A DNA stretch of 29,199 bases from UBA6168 sp964573725 (GTDB lineage Bacteria > Bacteroidota > Bacteroidia > Chitinophagales > Saprospiraceae). The number at the start of each line of letters is the position of its first letter. The first letter of the stretch is position 1. The DNA lies in contig CAZNLJ010000053.1 in NCBI GenBank assembly GCA_964573725.1, positions 1 through 29,199 of the forward strand, given 5' to 3'. Below are positions 7,915 through 16,655 of the stretch, one piece after another. Under the pieces are notes generated by a model that ran no database searches, was not told the origin of the DNA, and saw only the letters and a list, made by a program, of their open reading frames with translations. The position numbers were made by a program, and so were the translations under genes.

Positions 7915-9927
7915 TTACTCGGTGGGTTGGTCCCCACCACCTTCGGCAAATTGCTCTTTGATCTGGCTGAAGACGTCCAGGTCACCCAAGGTGGACCGCT
8001 CGATGGTCGTTTGTTGCTTCTTGACCATCTGGGTCACTTCCTCGCGTTCCTTGTCCTTTTCCTTTTTTACCAGGTCATCCGCCTCGCGACGGATATCATC
8101 GAGGTAACGGGTATGGGACACCAGCAGCCGCTTGTCGTCCCGGTTGAACTCAATCACCTTGAAAATGAGGATATCGTCCACTTCCGCGACCGTATTGTCC
8201 TCTTTTTTCAGGTGTTTGATGGGAGAGAAAGCCTCCAGGCCATGCGGCAGTTGGACAATCGCTCCCCGGTCGTCACGACGTACGACCGTCCCCTCGTGGT
8301 AGGAACCGACCGGGAAAACGTTTTCGAACGTATCCCAGGGATTTTCCTCCACTTGTTTGTGGCCGAGGGAGAGTTTGCGGTTATCGCGGTCCACTTCCAG
8401 GATGACGGCATCGATTTCCGCACCCACCTTGGTGAATTCGGAAGGATGGGCGTAACGCTTGATCCAGGACAGGTCCGAGATGTGGATCATGCCGCCGATA
8501 CCGTCCTCCAGTTCGATGAAGACGCCGTATTGGGTCAGGTTCTTGACCTTGACGGTGTGGCGGCTGCCCACCGGATAACGCTGTTCGATCTCTTCCCAGG
8601 GATCTTTGGTGAGTTGCTTGATGCTCAAGGACATCTTGCGATCTTCCCGGTCGATGGTAACCACTTTGGCTTCCAGTTCGGTACCCATCTTGAAGTAGTC
8701 CTTCGCATTGATCTGCTGGTTGCCCCAGGACACCTCGGATACGTGGATAAGACCTTCCACACCGGGCATGACTTCCAGGAAGGCTCCGTAGTCCTCCACA
8801 TTGACCACCTTGCCCTTGACCACATCGCCCTCGTGGATCTTTTCCCCGAGAATTTCCCAGGGATGCGGCTGGAGTTGCTTCAGGCCAAGGGAAATACGCT
8901 TCTTGTTCTCGTCGAAATCCAATACGACGACGTTGATTTTCTGGTTGATGGACAACACCTCGCTGGGGTGGTTGATCCGGCCCCAGGAAATGTCCGTGAT
9001 GTAGAGCAGCCCATCGACCCCACCCAGGTCCAGGAACGCACCGAAGTCGGTGATGTTCTTGACGAGGCCCTCGAGTACCTGACCTTTCTCGAGTTTGGCG
9101 ATGATGGCTTCCCGCTGTTCGGCCAGGTCGCTCTCGATGAGCGCCTTGTGGGAGACCACCGCGTTCTTGATCTGCTCGTTGATCTTGACCACCTTGAACT
9201 CCATCTGCTTACCGACGAATTGGTCGTAATCTATGATCGGCTTGATGTCGATCTGCGATCCGGGCAGGAAGGTCTCCAGGCCGCTGCAGTCCACAATCAG
9301 ACCGCCTTTCGTCTTGCTGACGACCGTCCCTTTGATGACCGTACCGTTTTCGTAGGAATCCTTGATGGATTCCCAGGCGCGCAGCAATTTGGCCTTGCGG
9401 CGGGAAAGCACCAGCTGGCCCTTCTCATCTTCCTGCTTCTCCACGTACACATCCACCCGGTCGCCGACCTGGAGGTCCGGAAGGTCGCGGAAATCCCCCA
9501 GGGAGACAATGCCGTCGGATTTGTAGTTGAGGTCCAGGACGACATCACCGTTGTTGATGGCGGTGACCGTGGCCGTCACGATCTCGTTTTCCAACAGGGC
9601 CGTGAGGGTGTCGTCGTACTTGTCCAACAACGCGGCCCGTTCCTCCTTGCTGTAGGCCTGGCCGTGCTTGTTGGTGACGTCCCAGTTGAAATCACCCGAT
9701 GCCCCTTGCAGGTCGATCAGTTCGTCGATGGACACCTCCTCACGCTCCGATACTTCCTCTTCCTTTGCCAGCCGGATGGGCGCGTCGTCGTCCCCATCCT
9801 CTTCGGCGAACGTTTCCTCCGTTCCGGCATCTTCCGGCTCCGTTTCGCCGGACACCTCCTCCACGGTTTCCTCCGCACTCGGCTCGAGGTGCTCCGTTTC
9901 TTCGTTGAGATCTTTTTCTTCTTGCAT
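7915..9927 (-). CDS. rpsA: 30S ribosomal protein S1
   Basis: This 670-residue protein holds six S1 (OB-fold) RNA-binding repeats at about 113-176, 194-261, 281-351, 366-438, 452-524 and 539-606. Repeats 3-5 carry the best consensus (DFGAFLDLGGVDGLLYITDISW; DYGAFLEVMPGVEGLIHVSEVSW; QYGVFIELEDGIGGMIHISDLSW). S1 binds mRNA leaders at the small subunit and helps initiation, which matters most in this phylum because its mRNAs rarely use Shine-Dalgarno sequences. The N-terminus has an extra 60-residue strongly acidic segment and the C-terminus a lysine/glutamate-rich helix; both lengthen it beyond the 557 residues of E. coli S1. It is a single-gene unit with a perfect promoter about 230 bases upstream and its own terminator. 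Confidence 0.96.
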   Translation of the reverse strand: MQEEKDLNEETEHLEPSAEETVEEVSGETEPEDAGTEETFAEEDGDDDAPIRLAKEEEVSEREEVSIDELIDLQGASGDFNWDVTNKHGQAYSKEERAALLDKYDDTLTALLENEIVTATVTAINNGDVVLDLNYKSDGIVSLGDFRDLPDLQVGDRVDVYVEKQEDEKGQLVLSRRKAKLLRAWESIKDSYENGTVIKGTVVSKTKGGLIVDCSGLETFLPGSQIDIKPIIDYDQFVGKQMEFKVVKINEQIKNAVVSHKALIESDLAEQREAIIAKLEKGQVLEGLVKNITDFGAFLDLGGVDGLLYITDISWGRINHPSEVLSINQKINVVVLDFDENKKRISLGLKQLQPHPWEILGEKIHEGDVVKGKVVNVEDYGAFLEVMPGVEGLIHVSEVSWGNQQINAKDYFKMGTELEAKVVTIDREDRKMSLSIKQLTKDPWEEIEQRYPVGSRHTVKVKNLTQYGVFIELEDGIGGMIHISDLSWIKRYAHPSEFTKVGAEIDAVILEVDRDNRKLSLGHKQVEENPWDTFENVFPVGSYHEGTVVRRDDRGAIVQLPHGLEAFSPIKHLKKEDNTVAEVDDILIFKVIEFNRDDKRLLVSHTRYLDDIRREADDLVKKEKDKEREEVTQMVKKQQTTIERSTLGDLDVFSQIKEQFAEGGGDQPTE

Positions 9928-10155
9928 TGACAGAATGCTTTTGATGATGGTATAATCGGGAATGCGGACCGGCGGAAACTTACCCTTTCCTCCTGCTCAT
10001 CCCCCTAGTTTCTGACGCAACCCGAGATCCGGCGGCGGATACCGCACACAGAGGCAAGGGATCGGTCGGCGTTGCGTACCCGGAAGAACCCGTCGGAGCC
10101 CCGGAATGTTCCCCGAAGGAAACGAAAACGACAGGAATCCTGAGGGTTTTTAGGG
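9928..10155 (-). promoter_or_regulatory. Long leader of rpsA mRNA
   Basis: From the promoter at 10161-10191 to the ATG there are about 228 transcribed, probably untranslated bases. In E. coli S1 represses its own synthesis through the leader of its mRNA. A leader of this length fits a similar control here, but that is inference. I see a purine-rich GGGGGATGAGCAGGAGGAAA about 70 bases before the ATG and no single dominating hairpin. The reverse frame open in part of it does not look coding. Confidence 0.5.
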
Positions 10156-10160
10156 CGGCG

Positions 10161-10191
10161 CAAAAGTACGGGTTCAGGGACGGTATTCAAA
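10161..10191 (-). promoter_or_regulatory. Promoter of rpsA, exact Bacteroidota consensus
   Basis: On the reverse strand TTTG (10188-10191), 19 bases, then TACTTTTG (10161-10168). Both boxes and the spacing match TTTG-N19-21-TAnnTTTG without a mismatch. This is the clearest promoter in the window and good evidence for the phylum. Confidence 0.82.
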
Positions 10192-10295
10192 ACCTTCGTC
10201 GAAATATATCGGACCTGACGGCGGTCATCGTACATCCGGGCGGAATTAAATGGAATTGAGTTGTTATGAAAATGGAAAAAATACCCTGTTCGCGG

Positions 10296-13200
10296 TCAGA
10301 AAACAGCGCCCACCTGTGCCCGTCCGACATGGATGACACGGGCAGGGCCGGTCTTCCGGCCTTCGTAGGTGATGCCGGCCCGGATGTTACGGGTAAGCTG
10401 CCGGTCGAGCGAGATGTTCCAGATATAGTTGCCACCGGGTTGTAGGCCTTGCAGCATGGCGAATCCGACCGGTGAGTTGGCTGGGCCGTCGTACCGGATC
10501 CTGACGAAGGAGAGGTCTGTGCGCAAGCTGGTGGTGGTGCTGCGGTTCAGCACCAGTTCCCATTTGAGGTCTTGCAATCGGAGGCGTTCCCCTTCACTGC
10601 CCAGGCGGTTGGCCGCTTGTTTCCAGCGCCAGGAAACGCTGGTGCGCCAAGCCGGGGAGGGCTGCAGCGTCAGCTGCGGTGTGGCGGTCCGGGAGGCGAT
10701 CCGGTAGCGTCGGTTGGCGAACTGCTCGGAATCCTGCGCATCGGAGGCCAGGCTGCCGACGACCTGCAGGCTGAACAACGAGCGGAGGTTCCAGCGGAGG
10801 CGAACCGATTGCTCCTGGGTGCTCCGGCTTTCAAATCCATTGGTTTGCAGTACTTTACTTCGGTTGTCCGCCCGGGTGTACTGACCATCGAACAAGGGAT
10901 GGGACCGGTTGAAGAAAAGGCTGTTGTGGATGTTGGAACGGATGGCGACCAAAGCGGTGTCCGCAATATCCAGCTGGAAAGGATTCCAGGCGCTGACTCC
11001 GTCTTGCGGAAGCACTTTCCTGTTGACCAGCAGGGAGCTTTGGGTGGAAAACTTTCCGAGGACCTTCCGGAGTCCGGAGGCGTCATGCCAACGGACCCGT
11101 GGTTCCAGCCGCAGGCTTTGGTTGAAGGTGACATTGTTGGTCCGGAGGAATTCGTCGGTGAATACGGTGACCCGGACGGCGTTGGCCAGGTCGGGGAAGG
11201 GGGCGGTTTCGACCTCGTCGAACTGGACCTTGCCGTCACCGTTCCGGTCCACCCATTGGTGGGTTCCTTCCCCGGCGGGCACCTGGAGGTAAATGAACTC
11301 GACCTTTCGCTCCTGTCCCGAACCGATCTCATAGCTGGTTGTCCCTTGGACCAGGCCCTTGAACAAGGTCAGCACATAATCCAGACGCCCCAGGTAAGTG
11401 GTTGCCGGCCTCAGGTCGGTCAGGCTGGAATCCCGGATATCGAGTTGTCGCCAGGTCAGGTTCCATTGCAGCCTCGAATGGCGGTACTGCTGCCAGGCAC
11501 CGTTGACGTTCAGTTCGTCCGCCAGGGTGGTCAATTGGAAATCCCGGCCGCGCGGCAGGTAATCCTGCCGGCGTTGGTAACCCGCCTCCAGCGTGAGGCC
11601 GTCCTGCCCGGCCCGGGACAGGAACACCCGGGCCAGGTCGAAATAAAAACTGGACGGCGACAGGGTATCCGCCTGCGGAAGCGGGGAGGTGCTGCGGCGG
11701 TTTTTTTCCCGTGCTGCGGAAATGCCGGCCTGCCAGACGGGATTCCGCAGGCTGTCCCTGGTCAAAGGAACGGTCAGGGAAAGCTGCGGCCGGGAAAAAG
11801 CGCTGCTGCCTCGTACGCCGCCGGTGCGCAGGCGGTCGTCCTGCCAACGCAGGTCGTAGCCGTTTTTCCGGAAAACATACTGGCCGACGTGCCGCCAGCC
11901 GGCGTACTGTTCGTCCTGCAGGAAGCTGCCGGCACGGTAGGAGAATGCGCCCCAACGGGGTGTCTGCAGCGAGAGTTCCCCCTGAAGGAGCTGTTCCCAG
12001 GTCTCCCGCCGGCCAATCGCCACATCGTTGGGGCCCCGGTTCAGGTTCCAGTCGCGGGTAAACTCCGCCGCCCGGTACGGGTTGAGCTCCCGGAACTGCC
12101 GTTGGACGATCTCGTAGTCCAGCTTCGTCTCCAGCTGCCAGCCGGACCTGCGGGTGCTGTCCCCGGCCGCTTCCGGTATCCAGGCGCGCCGGAACCCTGC
12201 GGTGGCGGCCCAACCCGTATTGTCACCGTCATCCAGGCCCGACAGCCGGTTGGGGTCGTTCCGGCTCATGGCCAGCTCCGCCCTGATTTCGGAGCGGGCC
12301 CCGAGCGAAAGGGCTCCGCCGGCCGTGTAGAGTTGTTGTTGGCCGGGCGGAACCAGGCGGCGCACCGGCGCATACGATCCCTGCCGGTAGCCCGTCTGCC
12401 GATCCGGTGCAACCCATCGGTATACCCTGCCGTTGGCCGGCACCTCCGGATCTTGTATGTAATCGCCGTTGCCGGGACCGACAAAACTGAACACCGCCGA
12501 ATACCTGGCCTTCTCCGGATCCAGGCTGTACACCAGGATACCCTCGTAGCTTGTCCCTTCCACCACGGTGTCCTGCCGGGCATACAGGACCCGGAATGCA
12601 CTGTAGGTGGGGACGGTGTCGACACTGCTGACAAAGGCCTGCAGGGAGCTGTCCCCGGCGGCGGCGAGGGCCTCCCGGTCGGCGGCGGTCCAAGCATCAT
12701 CGATGGGTTGGCGGCCGTCCTGCTCGGAATAGGTGTTGATGTACCATCGGAACCCGTCCCCCCGACAAAGGGTCTGCAGGGCGTACAGGGAACGGATGTA
12801 CTGCTGCACGCTGTAGTCGAACTCGACCACCACCCGGCTGTCCTTGGTAATCAGCCGCCGGTTCGTAAAGGTGAGCTGCCCGGCATTGTAATCGATGGTG
12901 TAATCCGCGTCCTGCCCGCGTACCATCAACCGGCCGTCGAGGAAGACTTTTTCCGTTCCTGCCAGGACGATGATGAACCGCTCCCCCTCCGCCCCCTCCA
13001 ACCGGTACGGCCCCTGGTTCCCTTCCTGCGCAGCCAAGGTGTTGCGGGCGAAACGCCCCCGGGCAATGGCTGCACTGGCCTTTGTCTCCCAAATGGTGCC
13101 GGCGTCCCCCGGCCCGGCCCGGCCGGCCGCCGGCCATCGGCGGGAGACGGTGGCGCCTTGCAATTTCTTGAAATGATTCATGAAATACCCCTCCGGACGG

Positions 13201-13859
13201 GTCAACTCGTAATCGCCGGCCACCAATTTCGTACCGTCCCTGGCCACCTGCACGAATATCCTGTCGAATTCCCGGAGCTGTTGGGTATTACCTTCGGGCT
13301 GCAACGGAATGTTGTTGTCCGTAATCGCGGCCTGTATGTCCAGGTCTCCCAATTTCCCGGCCATCTGCAGGTTGAACTGGCTGTTGAGCACCAGGTTCTG
13401 GTTGTTGCCGAAGGATATGCCCCGGGTGTAGTTCCCGTTGTAGTCCAATCCCTGCTGCGGCAACAACGGCCGGTCCTGCTCCCGACCGAACGGGTCGAAA
13501 GGCATCCCGACCATCCGGTCTCCCGCCTGCAGCCGCAAGGCAGCGGTGTCTATCCGGAATACCGAAGCCTGCAAGTCGAACGGCATCACCCGGTATTCCA
13601 GGATAACCTGCGGCGTGACCGGCCGGATGGCGGCCGTATCCATGGTGAGCTGCTGCTGCCGGACCCGGTAATGCGAAGGGTCGACGGGGATCCGGGTGCG
13701 GGGATGAATCAAACGAACGGTGGCCGGCACGACCAGCTGCGTATCCACCAGTTGGGGGGTAGACTGCACGGGAACCATCCTGCTCCGCAGGTTGCTGTAC
13801 TGTGCCGTCGACAATACGGGCCATAACAACCAAATAAGCGTATGGAATGTCCTGTTCAT
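10296..13859 (-). CDS. Large predicted outer-membrane beta-barrel protein
   Basis: This protein of 1187 residues starts with a signal peptide (about 1-20, LIWLLWPVLSTAQ). Residues 140-230 contain GNNQNLVLNSQFNLQMAG, then TDNNIPLQPEGNTQQ and FDRIFVQV, recalling the N-terminal repeats of the gliding/type IX translocon protein SprA. The protein is only about half as long as SprA, so I do not call it that. From about 540 onward it has many alternating, aromatic-ended strands with charged turns (for example YEIGSGQERKVEFIYLQV), as in an outer-membrane barrel. An EF-hand-like calcium loop DRNGDGKVQFDE lies at 871-882. It ends with VHVGRAQVGAVF-type strands. No clear promoter was found. It is probably conserved in Bacteroidota, but I do not know its function. 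Confidence 0.8.
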   Translation of the reverse strand: MNRTFHTLIWLLWPVLSTAQYSNLRSRMVPVQSTPQLVDTQLVVPATVRLIHPRTRIPVDPSHYRVRQQQLTMDTAAIRPVTPQVILEYRVMPFDLQASVFRIDTAALRLQAGDRMVGMPFDPFGREQDRPLLPQQGLDYNGNYTRGISFGNNQNLVLNSQFNLQMAGKLGDLDIQAAITDNNIPLQPEGNTQQLREFDRIFVQVARDGTKLVAGDYELTRPEGYFMNHFKKLQGATVSRRWPAAGRAGPGDAGTIWETKASAAIARGRFARNTLAAQEGNQGPYRLEGAEGERFIIVLAGTEKVFLDGRLMVRGQDADYTIDYNAGQLTFTNRRLITKDSRVVVEFDYSVQQYIRSLYALQTLCRGDGFRWYINTYSEQDGRQPIDDAWTAADREALAAAGDSSLQAFVSSVDTVPTYSAFRVLYARQDTVVEGTSYEGILVYSLDPEKARYSAVFSFVGPGNGDYIQDPEVPANGRVYRWVAPDRQTGYRQGSYAPVRRLVPPGQQQLYTAGGALSLGARSEIRAELAMSRNDPNRLSGLDDGDNTGWAATAGFRRAWIPEAAGDSTRRSGWQLETKLDYEIVQRQFRELNPYRAAEFTRDWNLNRGPNDVAIGRRETWEQLLQGELSLQTPRWGAFSYRAGSFLQDEQYAGWRHVGQYVFRKNGYDLRWQDDRLRTGGVRGSSAFSRPQLSLTVPLTRDSLRNPVWQAGISAAREKNRRSTSPLPQADTLSPSSFYFDLARVFLSRAGQDGLTLEAGYQRRQDYLPRGRDFQLTTLADELNVNGAWQQYRHSRLQWNLTWRQLDIRDSSLTDLRPATTYLGRLDYVLTLFKGLVQGTTSYEIGSGQERKVEFIYLQVPAGEGTHQWVDRNGDGKVQFDEVETAPFPDLANAVRVTVFTDEFLRTNNVTFNQSLRLEPRVRWHDASGLRKVLGKFSTQSSLLVNRKVLPQDGVSAWNPFQLDIADTALVAIRSNIHNSLFFNRSHPLFDGQYTRADNRSKVLQTNGFESRSTQEQSVRLRWNLRSLFSLQVVGSLASDAQDSEQFANRRYRIASRTATPQLTLQPSPAWRTSVSWRWKQAANRLGSEGERLRLQDLKWELVLNRSTTTSLRTDLSFVRIRYDGPANSPVGFAMLQGLQPGGNYIWNISLDRQLTRNIRAGITYEGRKTGPARVIHVGRAQVGAVF

Positions 13860-14113
13860 CCAACCAGGTAGTTTTGCCTGCCGCTCACCCCCCTGTGCGA
13901 CATGGCAGGAAAATCCGCCCCTCCGGGATGTAACGCAAAAAAAACACGGTTGGTGTCAGGAAACCGGACGATTAACGGTCGGCAGGCGAATCCGTCGCGA
14001 AGCGCATACCCCGGAACGGATTCGACGGAGCGGATACCACCGGAACCTTCCCTATGTAGCGGGGGAAGTCCGGTGTTCCGGCCGCCCGGAGGAAGACCGT
14101 ATCCCGGAACGGG

Positions 14114-16006
14114 TCAATAGGCCCTTTCGTCCCGCTTGTCCATGTAGTTGATGAAGGACCGGTTGACCACCTTGTTGCCTCCCGGGGTCGGGTATTCGCC
14201 CGAGAAATACCAGTCGCCCCGATGCTGCGGGCAAGCCGCATGCAATCCTTCCAAGGTCTGGAATATGACCTCCACCTCCATGGCCAATCCTTCCGGCGTG
14301 ACGATCTCGGCGATTTTCCGGGAGATCTCCTCCGTGGTGAAATGGTCGTACAACAGCTTCACCTCGTTCCGGATCTGATCCACCGGCAATGCCAACTGGG
14401 CCTTGCACCGTTCGTAGGTCTCCGCCAACAAGCCCTCCTTGCCATGCTCCTGCAACAAGGCCACCAGGGCCCGGAACGCCACGAAATCCTTCATCTTGGA
14501 CATGTCGATGCCGTAACAATCGGGATAGCGGATCTGCGGCGCACTCGATACGATGATGATCTTCCGGGGTTTCAAGCGCGCCAGGATGCGGATGATGCTG
14601 TTTTTCAAGGTTGTCCCCCGTACAATGCTGTCATCCAACAGGACCAGCGTATCCACTTCGTTCCGCACTATCCCGTACGTGACATCATAGCCGTGGGACA
14701 CCATCTCGCCCCGCGAGCTGTCGTCCGCTATGAATGTGCGTAACTTCGCATCCTTGTGCACCAGTTTCTCCACCCGGAGGGAAAGTGCCAGGGTGTCGGC
14801 GATGGCTTCGGGGCTCGCTTCCGGTCCCAAGGACAGCAACCGCTCGAGTTTCTGCTCGTTCAACTTTTTTCCAAGTCCCCGGACCAAACCCAGGAACGCA
14901 CTTTCCGCCGTATTCGGCACGTAGGAGAACACCGTATTTCGAAAGTCGCCACCAATCGACCGGCTGACGGCATCCGCCAACTGTTCGCCCAACTGCTTCC
15001 GTTCCGTATAGATATCCCGGTCATTGCCGCGGGAGAAATAAATGCGCTCGAAGGAGCAGGCCTGCCGGCCCATCGGCTCCCGAACCGGCAACTCCTCTAC
15101 GGTCCCCTTGCGCTTGATGATGAGCGCATGCCCGGGCTTGATCTCCGAAATCCTGGCATAGTGGACGTCGAACGCCGTCTGTATCGGCGGCCGCTCCGAG
15201 CAGACCACCACCACCTCGTCATCGGCGTAATAATAGGCGGGACGGATACCGGCAGGGTCACGCACCACAAACGCATCCCCGTGGCCGACCATCCCACCGA
15301 TCGTATATCCGCCGTCGAATTCCCGGGTGGCACGGTTCAGGACCCGCTGCAGGTCCAGCTTGTCGAATATCAGCTCATTGATCTCGACGTTGGAATAGCC
15401 GTCCGGCTTGTACCAGGTATACAGCCGTTGGACCTCGTCATCGAGGAAATGGCCTATCTTCTCCAAGACCGTGACCGTATCCGTCCGCTCCATCGGATAC
15501 TGCCCGATGCCGACCAGTTCGTCGAACAGTTCGTCCACATTGGTCAGGTTGAAATTACCGGCCAGCACCAGGGTCCGGTGTATCCAGTTGCTCTTGCGGA
15601 TGAAAGGGTGGACATTCTTGACGCTGTTGCTGCCGTGGGTGCCGTACCGGAGATGCCCCAGCAACAATTCGGAAACAAAGGGGACATTGCTTTTCAGCCA
15701 ATCGGTGTCCCGCAGTTTTCCGGGGGACAGCTCCTGAAAATTTTCATAGACCTGGGAAAAGATCCCCTGGATGGAGTTGGTGCCGTTGCTTCGCTTGCGG
15801 TCGATGATCTTGGTTCCCGGTCGGCAGTGCAACTTGATGGTGGTCAACCCGGCTCCGTCCTGACCCCGGTTGCGCTGCTTTTCCATCAACAGGTGCAGCT
15901 TGTTGATCCCATACAAGGCGGTGCCGTACTTTTCCTGGTAATAGGACAACGGTTGCAGGAGGCGGACCAGGGCGATCCCGCATTCGTGTTTGATCGTGTC
16001 GCTCAT
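14114..16006 (-). CDS. purF: Amidophosphoribosyltransferase-like protein (long form)
   Basis: This 630-residue protein has a class II glutamine amidotransferase domain and a C-terminal PRPP-binding phosphoribosyltransferase domain, the PurF layout that makes 5-phosphoribosylamine in purine synthesis. Visible motifs are CGIA with Cys9, RNRGQDGAG, HLRYGTHG and GNFNLTN in the glutaminase half, and the PRPP loop LLDDSIVRGTT with Asp458 and Asp459. It is longer than ordinary PurF (about 470-505 residues) because of insertions and a C-terminal extension. The catalytic Cys must become N-terminal, so residues 1-8 (MSDTIKHE) should be removed as a short propeptide, as known for some PurF proteins. A Met ten codons upstream (16036) is possible, but the chosen start matches the usual N-terminus as I know it. 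Long forms like this occur in Bacteroidota; whether it is the sole PurF here cannot be seen. Confidence 0.82.
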   Translation of the reverse strand: MSDTIKHECGIALVRLLQPLSYYQEKYGTALYGINKLHLLMEKQRNRGQDGAGLTTIKLHCRPGTKIIDRKRSNGTNSIQGIFSQVYENFQELSPGKLRDTDWLKSNVPFVSELLLGHLRYGTHGSNSVKNVHPFIRKSNWIHRTLVLAGNFNLTNVDELFDELVGIGQYPMERTDTVTVLEKIGHFLDDEVQRLYTWYKPDGYSNVEINELIFDKLDLQRVLNRATREFDGGYTIGGMVGHGDAFVVRDPAGIRPAYYYADDEVVVVCSERPPIQTAFDVHYARISEIKPGHALIIKRKGTVEELPVREPMGRQACSFERIYFSRGNDRDIYTERKQLGEQLADAVSRSIGGDFRNTVFSYVPNTAESAFLGLVRGLGKKLNEQKLERLLSLGPEASPEAIADTLALSLRVEKLVHKDAKLRTFIADDSSRGEMVSHGYDVTYGIVRNEVDTLVLLDDSIVRGTTLKNSIIRILARLKPRKIIIVSSAPQIRYPDCYGIDMSKMKDFVAFRALVALLQEHGKEGLLAETYERCKAQLALPVDQIRNEVKLLYDHFTTEEISRKIAEIVTPEGLAMEVEVIFQTLEGLHAACPQHRGDWYFSGEYPTPGGNKVVNRSFINYMDKRDERAY

Positions 16007-16655
16007 CGTTTCGCAAGCAATAATATGGCCCGGCATGCCGCGTCGGCGGCGGCTACCAGGATTTCATGACCGGATCGGGTTCCCGCTTCCGCTTTGTGAC
16101 TTCCGGGACGGACCTCCTTCCCGCCGCGCTCCGCAAGGCGGCGGTGCGCCGGCGCGAACGGCCTCCGGGGTACCGGAAAACCGACGGCACCCCGTCGGGT
16201 ACTTGGTCCCGCCATGGTCCGGTCGTTCCGTCCTTGGTACATGTCCGATTTGAGACTGGAAAGGTATCCGGGCAGGTCCCCGGTACTGCCGCCGACAAAG
16301 CGCCGAGGAATACACACCGACCGCCACCACGCTTCCTGAACCCGGTACAAAAGTAAGTTAAAAATGCAGGGCCGGGAAATTAATGCGGGATATTCGTCCG
16401 CGGCCGGTACAGCCGCCGCGGGGCCTCCGGCACCGGCCGCGCCGCCCGTCCCTACCCTATGTCCGGTCCATGCCGCCGGGGGATACCCCTGGCAGGTCAC
16501 CCGCACGCGCTTGGCCGCTTTCCGGTCCGTCACCCGGTTCGCATTTTGTGTTTTCCGCCATTTTTAGGAATTTTATAGCCGTTTCCGGAGTAAATCCGGA
16601 GACGGGAAAGCCCTCCGGAGGATACGGAGGCACCCAATTTCCTTCGACCTGCCAT
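16007..16655. other. Divergent intergenic region between purF-like gene and permease
   Basis: This region of about 650 bases holds the leader of the purF-like gene and the start region of the permease gene. A hairpin CCGACGG/CCGTCGG with a 4-base loop lies at 16181-16198. TCCGGAG occurs three times at 16584-16590, 16595-16601 and 16614-16620, just before the permease ATG. An AT-rich stretch (16548-16578) lies upstream of these copies and may hold the permease promoter. Open frames on both strands in this region do not look coding. Confidence 0.5.
16348..16355 (-). promoter_or_regulatory. Probable -7 box of the purF-like gene
   Basis: On the reverse strand TACTTTTG matches TAnnTTTG and is identical to the rpsA box. 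No TTTG box is seen 19-21 bases further upstream. If used, it gives a leader of about 335 nt before the ATG at 16006. Confidence 0.5.

Noticed and set aside
7927..9930. Open frame of 667 codons on the forward strand opposite rpsA
   Set aside because: It is an antisense shadow of the S1 gene; its translation has no family resemblance, while the reverse frame has six S1 domains.
10572..13826. Open frame of 1084 codons opposite the large outer-membrane protein gene
   Set aside because: The GC-rich third codon positions of the real gene suppress stops on the other strand. The translation is proline/glycine-rich without structure, and the reverse frame has a signal peptide and conserved motifs.
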